From the NCBI GenBank assembly GCA_902806565.1, contig CADCXA010000019.1, positions 186,001-250,000 of the forward strand: 64,000 nucleotides of DNA, read 5' to 3'. The notes below the pieces were generated by a model, which saw only the letters and a program-made list of their open reading frames with translations, was not told the origin of the DNA and did no database searches. The stretch's first letter is position 1. The number at the start of each line of letters is the position of its first letter. The translations under genes and the position numbers were made by a program. This document shows, in pieces, positions 11,540 through 21,741 of the stretch. The stretch is from Hypoxylon rubiginosum. Its lineage: Eukaryota > Ascomycota > Sordariomycetes > Xylariales > Hypoxylaceae.

Positions 11540-12440
11540 GTGGCTCGATTCGCCCGAGGACAGCTACCCATCTTTTGAAGAGATCAGCAAATCCCACTAC
11601 ATCAACCCTTGAAGTGTCTATCCGATGAGTCGATGACCACCGGCAAGAAGCCTGAAGCGCATCCCGATAAAAGCCCAGTCATCTCGGCCTTCAAAGCCAA
11701 CTTCGTCCACGGCGGGCTGTTATTCAACATGCATCACCATCACTACGGATATCGTTACCGTAGGGGGGTTCAGCTGACGAGTGCTCAATTGGAGCTGCTG
11801 ACAGCTGGGAACAGTGATTAGGGCTTTATCCACTAGCTCCCCTGTAATTATAACATAGTATGCTCACTAAGCTCCTTATAAGTAGAATTATTATAGCGTA
11901 CCTACCCGCTAATTACGTATTAGGTAGCATGTCTTATCCACTAGATCCCCTATAATCATAACGTATGTCTCCTTGCCAGGTGTGGCGCAGATGTCAGCAC
12001 CCCTTCTCAGCTGACAGTGGCCATTTTCCCTAGGTACCACCGATAACTGTACGCGAACGATGTTATGGGCTGGGCTGCTTTCATTCACCAATTATCCGAG
12101 AACTGCTACGCCATCCTCAATGGCACTGCTTTTCCTACATGGGATGGGCCGGCTGACTACGCTGTAGGCGTTTCCACGACCCGAAATGCCCGGAACGCAG
12201 TCAGGGTAACATTATGTTCGCGACGCTGTCTTCTACGGCCCCGGTCCCGCAGCCGAACCGCGGCCGAGGTCATCTCGGTGTGGCCGCTGTCGCGGCTCGC
12301 GCGTCGTACACCCGGAAGCTGACCGACAGCGTGACGCAAGAGAAAACCTCGACCGGACGCTGGACGCGGTCGCGCCGGTCCGCGACAGGACGGCGCTGAA
12401 CATCCGCATCAACGCGCACTCGCCGATTTTTCGATCCTCG
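11540..12440 (+). pseudogene. Decayed BAHD-type acyltransferase, frameshifted and interrupted by an insertion
   Basis: Pieces of a fungal acyltransferase of the transferase family PF02458 are recognisable in order. PSFEEISKSHYINP (about 11559-11608) runs into a stop. After a one-base shift come PVISAFKANFVHGGLLFNMH and the HHHHY of the HxxxD region (to 11746). After a 302-bp insertion the frame resumes at about 12053 with NDVMGWAAFIHQLSENCY and NGTAFPTWD. Further downstream another frame gives GHLGVAAVAARASYTRKL, matching the family's later GYLGN region. The N-terminal and C-terminal ends are missing or unrecognisable. The family usually has about 450-500 residues. With a frameshift, an insertion and lost ends it cannot encode a working enzyme. 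Family assignment is by motif recall, without a search. Confidence 0.55.
11748..12049. mobile_element. 302-bp insertion with TACG target duplication in the acyltransferase relic
   Basis: The host coding sequence is continuous if this segment and one copy of TACG are removed: TACG lies at 11744-11747 and again at 12050-12053, and the combined 306 bp keeps the frame. The ends are related in opposite orientation (ATATCGTTACCGTAGGG at the left; TTATCGGTGGTACCTAGGG when the right end is read in reverse), and CAGCTGA-x-GTGCT occurs near both ends, inverted. Inside, a 32-bp near-identical direct repeat occurs at about 11826-11857 and 11934-11965. No coding capacity. It is consistent with a non-autonomous DNA transposon; the superfamily is not clear. 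Confidence 0.55.
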
Positions 12441-12862
12441 TGACGGACCACCGAACACGCCGGCGCCGGAAAGTATGGCTACTAAGCTAATCTCGGTCAT
12501 TGTCGCTGATATGGCGACGGCGGATGTATCGATGGACGGGTGGCCTAATGAATACGACTATACTCTATGCCCCTGGTTTCCTGCTAGGGCTTAACCTCTA
12601 ATCATGGCCATAAGATGTTCGTGTTTGAGAAGAGAGGTACGGAATATGTACGCGAGAAATGCTTACTAAGCACTTGTCTCCGCACGAACAAAAAAAGGGG
12701 GAAAGGTAACGGCGATGGAAGGCATCTAGGTAATCTGGGTAACATATTTCATGACATATTTCATTTGGCCAACTCGATCGACTTGCAACTCATATTGCCC
12801 CTTCATCAAATCTTGAATGTCCTCTTTTGACTAGGTAGTTTTCAATACCTAGTGAAGTCCAA
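12441..12862. other. Intergenic, no gene seen
   Basis: Spacer holding the 5' flank of the methyltransferase gene. No additional coding frame is supported. Confidence 0.4.
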
Positions 12863-13606
12863 ATGGCTTCGGACACCAGCGCCAGCAACCCCTCTCCAGT
12901 CCCCTCGGACGTCAAAGAGCGCCTAAAAGCATCCTACGACATCATCGCCCCCAAATACAGCGCGTGGACGCTCCAGCACCCAGCGCAGCGCCTAGAGTAC
13001 CTAGACAAAATCCTCGCGCTGCTGCCGCTCTCGGATCCTCCCTCACGCCCGCTCCGCATCCTGGAGCTCGGCTGCGGACCCGGGCTCCCGGTGACGCGGA
13101 AGCTGCTGTCCTACCCGACGGTCCGCGTCACCGCCAACGACATATCCACGGTCCAGATCGAGCTGGCGAGGGCCAATCTGCTCGGGGCTGCTACGGAGGG
13201 AAATTCCGGGGATGCGGAGAGGGAGGAGGAGGAGCGGTTGACCCTCGTCGAAGGCGACATGGCGAAGCTCGCGTTCCCGGACGGGTCGTTCGACGCCGTG
13301 GTGGCATTCTACAGCCTGATCCATCTCCCGCGCGCGGAGCAGACGGAGATGATTGGGAAGATCGCGCGATGGTTGAAGCCGGGGGGATATCTACTCGCCA
13401 ACTTCGCCGAAGGCGAGGCCGAGGCGGTCGTGATGGAAAAGTGGCTCGATGAGAAAGGTTGGGCATTCTGGAGCGGCTGGGGCAAGGAGGAGACGCTACG
13501 AATTATAGGGGAGGCAGGGCTGCAAGTGGTGGTCGGTGAGGTTACCGGAGACGTTGTCGATGCATCATTCCTATGGGTTATCGCGAAGCAGAAGAACAAT
13601 CAATAG
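12863..13606 (+). CDS. Class I SAM-dependent methyltransferase
   Basis: Single exon, 247 residues. The Rossmann-fold SAM site is clear: motif I ILELGCGPG at residues 66-74, an acidic post-I loop in TANDIS, motif II/III region VEGDMAKLAFPDGSFDAVVA, then SLIHLPRAE and the KPGGYLLANF strand typical of Methyltransf_11/25 enzymes. The N terminus has the KASYDIIAPKYS helix common to small fungal methyltransferases of this type. The substrate is unknown; these enzymes methylate small molecules or lipids and are often annotated only at family level. The ATG chosen is the first in frame, directly before a short Ser/Pro-rich leader. It follows the dead acyltransferase on the same strand, but there is no evidence they formed one pathway. 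Confidence 0.88.
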   Translation: MASDTSASNPSPVPSDVKERLKASYDIIAPKYSAWTLQHPAQRLEYLDKILALLPLSDPPSRPLRILELGCGPGLPVTRKLLSYPTVRVTANDISTVQIELARANLLGAATEGNSGDAEREEEERLTLVEGDMAKLAFPDGSFDAVVAFYSLIHLPRAEQTEMIGKIARWLKPGGYLLANFAEGEAEAVVMEKWLDEKGWAFWSGWGKEETLRIIGEAGLQVVVGEVTGDVVDASFLWVIAKQKNNQ

Positions 13607-14093
13607 TAAACTATGGCTGGTACGGCTAGACATTCATAATTCAAGACCAAAAAGATCACTCAGGACCAAACAGTTTGAGACCGAGGGAGCAAGATAATTT
13701 ATTAACAACTTTCGTTGCTTAATGCAAGTCCTCTCGTAGCACTTGATCAGGAACAATACCGGTTTACAATACCAACATCATTCTGAATCAACCTAGAAGA
13801 AGGTTATGGGATGGCCTCTCAAAAGAAACGATAGCTAACACCAAGTAACATTGAAACAACACTGTATGTTTAACGTAGCATACCTCCAAGTATGCTCTTT
13901 ACTTTATGTACGAGGTGGTGATTTTGCTGTTGACGACTGCGACCAAGCGTAGACTCTCAACTCTTCGGGTGAGTACTCGCTATAAAGCGGATGGACGCAG
14001 ATGTTGACGACATCGTCGCGGTCACGAGTAACTGGGATTTTGACTAAAGGGGCGGTGGTATGCGGAGACGTCGATAGGGTCGATGGAAGAGGG
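13607..14093. other. Intergenic between convergent genes, no gene seen
   Basis: 3' flanks of the methyltransferase and dynamin-like genes. Nothing else is supported. Confidence 0.4.
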
Positions 14094-16722
14094 CTAGAGT
14101 CTATGCATACCTAATTAGTAGCTGCCGTTGAATAACAGAAACCTGTCGTATAGAGGAACTTACGGAGCCCTTGTTGATCGGTCGCAAATATAGACGTAGG
14201 CAATGCTGATGCCTTGAACACTGCGAAGGGATTTTCTCTCTGATCGGTCGTGAATACAGACGTAGGGAATGATGATGCCTTGAGCACTGCGAAGGGATTT
14301 TCTCGCTGGTCGGTCTGTGTTGACGGCACATTTGATGCCCCAGACAGATTTCCCGAGTCTTGGATAGTCGGGGTTATAGACATAGTCGGAGTTATAGACT
14401 CATCATCCAACACCGTAGAGACATTATCTTCCGAGCGGTAGGCGGTCCCAAGAAGATCACCTATCTCAAAAGACATCGATGGTATAGCTTGAGCTCGCAT
14501 GTTAGTTTAGAAAAGAATTCGTGCGAACATCTACTCACGCTTCATTTTCCATTTGAGACAGGCCTGTAAGCTTTCCCTTAGGAAATCAAGCTCCACCTGC
14601 TGTTGCTGGCGCGTTTCTTGGATATCCGCCGCCTCCGATGCGAGCTGCTCGAGTTCGTCATCCGTCATTTGCTTGAACCTTTCTGTAGTAATGACGAATG
14701 GTAGATCCCTGACAAGGCAGTTTTCAACTGCTAGAACGACCACGTTATCCGTGAAGGTTCGAAGTGACATCTAATAAAACAATGTCAGTACTGTATGCGA
14801 TCTAGAGTGGTCATTCTTACCTCATAACAAATCTCGGACTTGTCGATTAGTTCATCTATTCCGGATACGGGGGCGCCCTCGGATTGGCCCATCTCCCCTA
14901 ATTGTCTGCGCGTTTCCTGCGTGAAGATTTCGGGATGATTTGCGAAGAGATCTCGAATCTGGTCCAAATTTCCATTATTCTGGCGTCTCAGTGACAGACG
15001 AGCTTGGAACTCAGCATCAAGAACTTGTAGGTGGCCAGTTTTGTAGTGATAGAGGAGTTCTTGTAGCTTTGATTCAAGGACAGTAGACTTTAGGTCAAAG
15101 AAAGGCTCTACTATCTTGGAGATAATTCTGGAGCAAGTGTTTAGATCCGGTCTAGTAATGTGGTGTACGAGCTTTTTGACGAATTCTTCAGCCATGGAGA
15201 GCATTAGTTGAATATGGCGCCGCGCAATTGCTTCCCAAGGTTGAGACTGTTCTCTGAATAGCTTAATGACCAGAGTATCGTTTGCAGTTCCCGGAAACTC
15301 GCGGCCTTGATACGCCGGTAGTAATAGCTGTAGGTGTGCGGCAACGTCCTCGAACGTAATGTTGGCGGGTTCGTCAAAGTCGTACCGATCAACGAGTTCT
15401 TGAAGGAATATCGGTGGGCTCGTCTTAGGCCGAGAAGCATTCGAGCCTTTGGGGAGGATGATGCGCTTTGATCCCTTGGTGTTCAAAACGTGGACGAATG
15501 CTCGGTTCTGGTCGCGTAATAGGGCCTGGAGCTTTCTGATCCTATTGTCCTCAAACCAACCGGCTTCGTGTCCAGGGAATAGGCCACCAAAGAATTCATC
15601 ACCATAATTCCCTTCAATGGCATGTAGACATAGGGTATGGAACCGCGATGCAAGCTTGTCAAGGTGTGCTCGTAGTTCGCTTGCTGTCGATCTCGGCTCT
15701 CCAAGTAATTTTAGTCGATTTTTGCCCTCGATGATGGTCTCCTTGCAAACCTTGCTCAGACGATGAGCGTCACGCTTGGAATAGTCTAGCATAATACTAT
15801 TGACTTTTGCACGGAGTGTTGGGGCTCCGAGGTTCTTGGGCACGACATTTGACCAGTAGCTCGATTGGAAAAAGCTCTCCTCCTCTTGGTCCCTCTGTTC
15901 GTCAGTGTCTGAGACCTTGGTGCCGCTTCGATTGCGAAGTACATGCCAACCCAAAGCTGGAATATGCACAGACTCATCAATATCCTTCACGAGGCTTAAA
16001 AAGTCCTTTTCATTCTGAATTCCGGGCATCAGGAGATCGGGCTTGGTAATGATTCCTAGCGTATGCGTATTGTCCTTGTCGTAGCGCTTGACCTCTGATA
16101 GCACTCGCTGCGATGTAACACGGTTTTGTGGGTGCTGCTGCGCTGAAACGACAGCCAAAATAAGGCATTCCGTCATATACCGCTCCGCTAGGCGATCCAC
16201 GATCTCTCGATCGGTAATAGACTCATTGTCGTTTTGAGACGGATGAAAACCAGGGAGGTCCACCAATGATAGATGCGGTACACCAGGGCCGTGTATGTCG
16301 ATTGTCAGAACGTCTTCAGAGAAGCGGGCACCGCCCTCAAGTATCTTCCCTTGAGCCGCGTCAATGATGCCAGAAATCCCGATCTCGTCAAACAAGCTCT
16401 TGTCTACTCCATATTCTTCTTGCTTGGAGGTATTGGATGATTGAATTCGCACATTAATCGTAACATCTTGGTCGTAAAGGTTCGGGGAGAGATGTAATTC
16501 TATGGGGAATCTTGTACCGGTTTCGTCCTTGGCGGAGAATCGTAGTCCTGTGATTGCTTCAAGCACGGAGCTCTTTCCCGAGGATCGATCACCAACAACG
16601 GCGAAACAGGGTATGCGAATATGCATGCCATACTCAGCTAAATCACTGATGATACCGATGAGGTCCTCCTGTCCATCATGTAGCTGCCCAAGAGCCGGGG
16701 AGTCGAGAGAAACCCCGTCCAT
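14094..16722 (-). CDS. Dynamin-like GTPase of the fungal Mx/dynamin-related type
   Basis: Four exons on the minus strand: 16722-14821, 14770-14539, 14487 (or 14493)-14164 and 14110-14094. The GTPase domain begins with the P-loop GDRSSGKSS at residues 44-52, then DLPG and TKPD. A stalk follows, and a GTPase effector domain spans the exon 1/2 junction (EICYE joined to MSLRTFTDNVVVLAVEN). The C-terminal tail of about 110 residues is family-atypical. It is Ser/Thr-rich and contains two copies of a 22-residue unit beginning TDQRENPFAV. There is no pleckstrin-homology domain, as in dynamin-related proteins that remodel organelle membranes. The third intron (14111-14163, GTAAGT..TACTAATTAG) removes a longer read-through tail. 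Membrane fission or fusion is the family role; the specific organelle is unknown. Confidence 0.88.
14176..14320 (-). repeat. 66-bp tandem repeat in the dynamin-like tail
   Basis: Two 66-bp copies (14176-14241 and 14242-14307) differing at about a dozen positions, with a partial third copy after them. Each encodes 22 residues with the core DQRENPFAV-x-KAS-x2-PTS. Units of exactly 66 bp preserve the frame. Confidence 0.75.
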
Positions 16723-18672
16723 TTGAAAATTCGGTTGAACTGCTGTCTGTAAGAAAAGGAAATATGGCTATGGGGTGTTTGACGATATATGCCTAGGTAG
16801 GAAAATGCAGTGTGAAGGATGATTCTTGATTATATCCTGATGTGGTTGGTTCACGTCTTTGTCAAGTAGACGCGGACGCGTGTCTTAAGTTACCAGACAG
16901 GTACACAAAGGCCGAATCAACTGGGAGATTCGGCGCATACACGTAAATACAGGAATAGAAATTATGGGTTCCTACTGCACCTACCTACATGTACATAGTA
17001 TGTAGATGAAACCTAAGGTTTCCGTTGCCTAGGTGGTTGCGATGCCCAAAGCAAGCACCAAAGCAAGCACCACGCACCTTACAGGGTGCCCAAGTACCTA
17101 GGTACCTATGTATATATGCATATGTCCAGAATGGCATATCACTTAGGTATCTCGTGCTGCGCTTCGTGTTGATTAGAGACACGTTAATGCTAGGAATCAC
17201 GGTGATTTTCAGTTCGGATGCTTTTGCAGACGATTGTGGTTGCCCCCTTTTTAAGGCAGCCCCCCGTCCCCTTTTTGCGAAGACTGCTGAGTAACTTCTC
17301 ATTGGACTATACGTATATATAACACCTATATGGGCATAATTTCATTGAATAAGTATATGTGTATTTACCTGTTGTCTTCAGCATAAGATTGTCCCTGGGG
17401 AACAACCATGCAATCTAGGGACCTTGTTGCCATTTTCTGAAATTATGATATGGACCTAAGTAGTCAAAAACGAAATCAGAGCTTGAAGACGTATGATATA
17501 GCTACGGTAGCTAGCAACTATGAGCCCACGCGCCAGAGAGTGCAATACCACCACTCGTCATCAGCAATTTTCAATATTGTATTTTAAAGACCACAACGAG
17601 TACAAACATCGCAGATATGAGGAGGTCATAATGACCGAATATATAACAACGAATGGAAAGGCCCTTGGTGGAACAACTTGGTGGAACAACTTGGTGGACT
17701 GTCGAATCTTGGTATTACACTCCCTGATAGTCTTGATGCTATGCTGTTAAAACAGCCTACAGTTCGGTTGGTGGGAGTCGCCCATGGTATTTCGACTAGG
17801 GGTTTACCTTAGTTCGTGAAGAGTATATTGAAGAGACTTGTTTTCAAATCTGATTAGAGATCGTGAACACTTAAAGTGCCTTGATATCCACGGGACGGTG
17901 TACTCGGGGCTGTCCTGAGCAAAGACGAAGTGGTAAATTCTTGTATGATTATGAGAACTTTTCTGTTATTATTCTGACTTAGGTTACCTAGATAGCTATT
18001 TTATAATGGTTTTATCGGCGAGCCAACTTCGCTTACAGAACCCAGGTTTGGAATGCTTGGAAAGCTGAGCACAGTCAGCTTCATTGAGGTGCATTCACGG
18101 CTTCCACGATATCTTCATCACGTACACGCAACTTAGTGACGGAGATGTAAGTTTAGACGTGCCGGGGTCGTGAGTCGTGATTCGAGGTGATTCAACTACC
18201 TCAAGTCACTAACGGCTGGAGACCGCATCTTAATAGTTATCCTCGAGCACTAGGGCTTTTGTATGCATAGTAGTCTTCGTGTTTCACTATGCGCATAGGT
18301 TTGGCCCTGCAGACTGTTAACAGAGTGATAAAAAACAGTCCTTCACGAACTAAATATTATTGATTGTTACTCCAACCCTTCCCATCGAAACAATTTCATG
18401 GTATCCTCTAATAGGTGACATGAAAATTGTTGGCACACATCATCGCCATCTACAATTTCTCATGCTAATGCTTCCCCAAGCCCACAATACCGCATATAAA
18501 TAGACCTCACGCTGAGTATCAATCCTATTGAAGGTATTTTATAGTTACCATAACATTGGAAACATATCATCGCAAATACTAAGCAACCTTACCGAACAGA
18601 GCCGACTACACTTTCGAGCAGAGTGCCCATCAAGCCTCCTTTAGAACGACCACATACATCACGACTCTCACC
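16723..18672. other. Long gene-free AT-rich region with short tandem repeats
   Basis: About 1.95 kb with no supported gene. It contains a 12-bp direct duplication (CAAAGCAAGCAC) around 17047-17071, a 13-bp tandem repeat (CTTGGTGGAACAA, nearly three copies) at about 17664-17699, and ACCTAGGTACC-type palindromes near 17094. The right end holds the promoter of the next small gene. Confidence 0.45.
18495..18502 (+). promoter_or_regulatory. TATA box of the small CxC protein gene
   Basis: TATAAATA, 171-178 bp upstream of the ATG at 18673. Consensus sequence and position fit a core promoter, allowing for a leader of about 130 nt. Inferred only. Confidence 0.4.
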
Positions 18673-18993
18673 ATGCCCGCATCTTCGAAAGGAGCGCAGC
18701 CTTCCGAGGAAGTCAGCACTCCGCCTGAGGGACCTCTCACCCCGCCCCCTGACCAGCCTGACCAGCCCGACCAGCCAGACCAGCAAGCAGCTAAGGCCGC
18801 CCCGAAGCCACTCCCGCTTTGGCAAAGACCTATCACCGTCGGCTGGGTGTACTGCATGTGCAAATGCTCTAAGGGCTCCGAAAAACACCAAGTCCTCGCC
18901 AACGGCACGTATCCCAGCCCCGGTAATGCGAAGAGGAAGCTATGCGGTGGATGCTATGATCGGGTGAAAATGGGCATGGGAGACTGTGGTTAG
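18673..18993 (+). CDS. Small hypothetical protein with C-x-C...C-x2-C metal-site-like motif
   Basis: Single exon, 106 residues. The N-terminal half is disordered and acidic/proline-rich, with the tandem PDQ-PDQ-PDQ-PDQ tract. The C-terminal half is compact and carries WVYCMCKCS, then LCGGCYDRV and a final GDCG. The spacing C-x-C-x-C...C-x2-C looks like a zinc-ribbon or treble-clef site, but the family is not recognised. There is no signal peptide or membrane helix. A good TATA box upstream and balanced codon use support a real gene. Function unknown; metal binding is an inference from the cysteine pattern. Confidence 0.6.
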   Translation: MPASSKGAQPSEEVSTPPEGPLTPPPDQPDQPDQPDQQAAKAAPKPLPLWQRPITVGWVYCMCKCSKGSEKHQVLANGTYPSPGNAKRKLCGGCYDRVKMGMGDCG

Positions 18994-19371
18994 TAGATTG
19001 ACCACGCGAGATGAACCAGAATCGCGCACATACGGGGTGGATTCCATTGAGGAGATGCGCTATCGAAGGACAGGACGCAGCATAGAAAGAAATTCCATTT
19101 CACAGGCAAAAGAATTCCCAGATATGTGATGGCTCGTTTTTCTGCATTCTAAAACCAACTTGGGTACCTTTTTGCCCGCAGATCAGATCCTCTACGGAGC
19201 CGCAAACCGGTGCTCCACCCCCTTTTGTTATCTCGACTCCGCATTTTGCCCTCCACGGACTCGGAAAGCGACACTCCGCAATTCGCGGACCAATCGTCCG
19301 AGGAGTTGGAGTCTAGACTGTCATGTGGAAGTACACTATATTCTGTGAATTATTGAAATATTTTGCGTTTG
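18994..19371. other. Intergenic, no gene seen
   Basis: 3' flank of the small CxC gene and upstream DNA of the esterase gene. No coding frame is supported. Confidence 0.4.
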
Positions 19372-19378
19372 TATAAAT
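19372..19378 (+). promoter_or_regulatory. TATA box of the CE1 esterase gene
   Basis: TATAAAT, 105-111 bp before the esterase ATG. Position and sequence suit a strongly inducible secreted-enzyme promoter. Inferred only. Confidence 0.4.
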
Positions 19379-19482
19379 GACCTAGCTCGCCGACACTCGC
19401 CAGTCACCATGATCGTATTTTCTCTCCCGCCCCTATTGCGTTTCTGCTTATCATAGCTTTCAGAGCCAGCGCATAGAGCAAG

Positions 19483-20427
19483 ATGCGTTTAGTCATAAAG
19501 TCAGTCCTCACCTGGGCCTTGGCCGCTGCGCCAATTCTCGTCGACGCCGCCTCGCTCCAGAAGGTCACCGAGAACTTCGGGCCGAACCCGAGGAACGTCG
19601 GCTTTTACATCTACGTCCCGGATAAACTGGCTGCCAGCCCGCCGATCCTGGTCAACCCGCACTGGTGCCACGGCGACGCGCAGGTCTGCTATAGCGGGTC
19701 GCAGTACTCGACGCTGGCGAGCAAGTACGGGTTCATCGTCATCTACCCCGACAGCCCGAACACGGCGGACAAGTGCTGGGACGTGTCCTCCAACGCGACC
19801 CTGACGCACGATGCCGGCGGAGATAGTCTGGGCATTGCGAGTATGGTTCGATGGACGCTCGCCAAGTATAAGGGCGACCCCAAGCGCGTGTTCGTCACGG
19901 GGATTTCCTCTGGTGCCATGATGACCAGCGTGTTAGTAGGCGCATACCCAGATCTATTCGCTGCCGGATCTGCGTTCGCAGGTGTCCCATACGGGTGCTT
20001 CTCCGGAAATGGTTACGGGGTATGGAGCGACGCCTGCGCCACCGGCAAGGTCAAGAAGACGGGGGCCGAGTGGGCGTCGATGGTGAAGGCGGGGTATCCC
20101 GGCTACTCGGGATGGCGGCCCAAGATGCAGATCTTTCACGGAACCCAGGACGAAGTGCTCAACTACACGAACTTCGAGGAGGAGATCAAGGAATGGATCA
20201 CGGTGTTTGGGTACGGCGAGACGCCGACGAGCACGACATCCAACACGCCTGTCGGCGGATGGACGAAGTACGTTTATGGTGGCAATAACTGGTTCCAGGC
20301 ATTCAGCGCGGCGGGCGTGTCGCATAACATCCAGAATCAAGAAGCCACGGCTATGGCGTGGTTCGACCTTACTTGTACGGAAGGTGATTGCTTTCAATGG
20401 GGGCAAGGAGGGCCAACAGCGCAATAG
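19483..20427 (+). CDS. Secreted carbohydrate esterase family 1 (acetylxylan esterase / PHB-depolymerase type)
   Basis: Single exon, 314 residues. Residues 1-22 are a signal peptide (SVLTWALAAAPILVDA). The alpha/beta hydrolase core has the conserved HWCHGDAQVCY region, YGFIVIYPDSPN with a Cys-Trp-Asp segment, and the nucleophile elbow VTGISSGAMM. An Asp follows in FHGTQDEVLNY and the catalytic His in GVSHNIQNQEATAMAWF. Length and motifs match fungal CE1 enzymes that remove acetyl groups from xylan or cleave related esters outside the cell. No carbohydrate-binding module or Ser/Thr linker is present, so it is the single-domain form. A TATA box lies about 110 bp upstream. Substrate specificity (acetylxylan or feruloyl esters) is not resolved. 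Confidence 0.9.
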   Translation: MRLVIKSVLTWALAAAPILVDAASLQKVTENFGPNPRNVGFYIYVPDKLAASPPILVNPHWCHGDAQVCYSGSQYSTLASKYGFIVIYPDSPNTADKCWDVSSNATLTHDAGGDSLGIASMVRWTLAKYKGDPKRVFVTGISSGAMMTSVLVGAYPDLFAAGSAFAGVPYGCFSGNGYGVWSDACATGKVKKTGAEWASMVKAGYPGYSGWRPKMQIFHGTQDEVLNYTNFEEEIKEWITVFGYGETPTSTTSNTPVGGWTKYVYGGNNWFQAFSAAGVSHNIQNQEATAMAWFDLTCTEGDCFQWGQGGPTAQ

Positions 20428-20636
20428 ATAAAAATTGGTGTTCATTTTCCAGGTACCTAGATTCGTCCTATAGGTGTATTAGAAAATCTCAGGTCCTTTT
20501 CAGATACACGAAACATCGTGAGATTGGCATGCTGGCTTCTATGATAGCTCTGATGATCTATCAAACGGGAAGTTTAAACCTTAGAGAGTCCAGTTCGCCA
20601 TATGGTACACTGCGTATACACTCTTCGTTTCCTTCA

Positions 20637-21000
20637 TTAATTACTCCTGCCACCCTTACCTCCAAGGGTAGACTGTACGGACCCGCCAATGCTGCCGTCT
20701 GGGTTGAACTGTTTCCCAATCATGCCATCCTTATCCAAAGGACCGCCGACCTTCTGTGCTGCGCCCCCGATTGCACCCCCCTCTGTGGAACAGGATAAGT
20801 TAGGAACTCATTTACCACCGGTTTCAGGATTGTTAGGAATCATCTGAGCACCTACCTGTGAATTGCTTGCCAATTGAACCCTGGGCATCAAACATCTTCG
20901 TCTTATCCTCGCCGATGCCTGCGTTGGCAGGTGTCTTGACTTGTGACGCCATCCCAGTGGACGTTTTGGAGCCAGTGCTGGAGCTTCCGTGGGCCGACAT
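20637..21000 (-). CDS. 96-residue glycine-rich protein with a two-fold internal repeat
   Basis: Two exons on the minus strand, 21000-20856 and 20782-20637, with a 73-nt intron (GTAGGT..CCACAG); phase joins them into 96 residues. A Ser/Thr-rich N terminus (MSAHGSSSTGSKTSTG) is followed by two copies of a roughly 27-residue unit with core G-x-IGKQF-x(3)-G-x-IGG: GSIGKQFTEGGAIGG and GMIGKQFNPDGSIGG. There is no cysteine, signal peptide or membrane helix. Small glycine-rich proteins of this style occur widely in filamentous fungi and some are stress- or conidiation-associated, but I cannot assign a named family. The gene is divergent from the SDR gene at 21742, so they share a 740-bp promoter region. 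Confidence 0.7.
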
Positions 21001-21741
21001 GTTTAATATGTGGAATCTGGTGATAGTTCTTTTTATTTCTTGATTGATTATAGGATGAAGATGAATATAGTGGCAGATATAGCTATGAGAGAGCTCATGT
21101 TTTAAGAAGGTAAGATAGTATGCGCATAGAGTTGACGTGCGAGACTTGACATGACGATGGCAAGTCTATGAGGTCATAATGTCGTTTGTCCTGATTGGAT
21201 ATGTCACCACTCTACCATCTGCATCATATATCTGTATTAGCCACACTAAACTTCCTCAGCTTCTTAGAGTTTTCCTTAAGAACTAATCAATGGCACGATC
21301 AGACAAGTCAGCGCAGCATAAACCATCGTGGCACGGAGTCGAGCACATTTTCTATGCCAATATCCATTGTAATCCGCATCCAATGCGGTTGAAGAACGAG
21401 TACACTTTAGGCTACTCAGGCTTCACGTAGTAGGCCAAGACAGGCCAGAATTACTGATATTATGCGTCAAGTGAGATATAAGGTAGTATAGATCCACAGT
21501 AAGCAGCCTATAGGTCTTGATTTTAGTAAATGCGTCTAAGTTTTGCGGAATAGTTAGCTGACAAATGCGCCGGCAAACCCCGATGGTGGTCTATACGCCG
21601 ACATACATCGGCGCTAAATACCGCTACGGAAAGACCACAACTCTAAGGTATTTAAGGAAGCCTAGGCACCTAGGTATACGATGGAACAATATGAATGGAC
21701 AAGCTCAATTTATCCCAAGTTCACAACCCACATCGTAAATC
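21001..21741. other. Shared divergent promoter region
   Basis: Region between the 96-residue protein gene (minus) and the SDR gene (plus). A TATTTAAG at about 21646 lies near 95 bp from the SDR ATG, with CCTAGGCACCTAGGTA just after it. No gene is seen. Confidence 0.4.

Noticed and set aside
18630..18908. Minus-strand frame with Trp-Ser-Gly repeats
   Set aside because: Antisense reading of the PDQ repeat of the small CxC protein.
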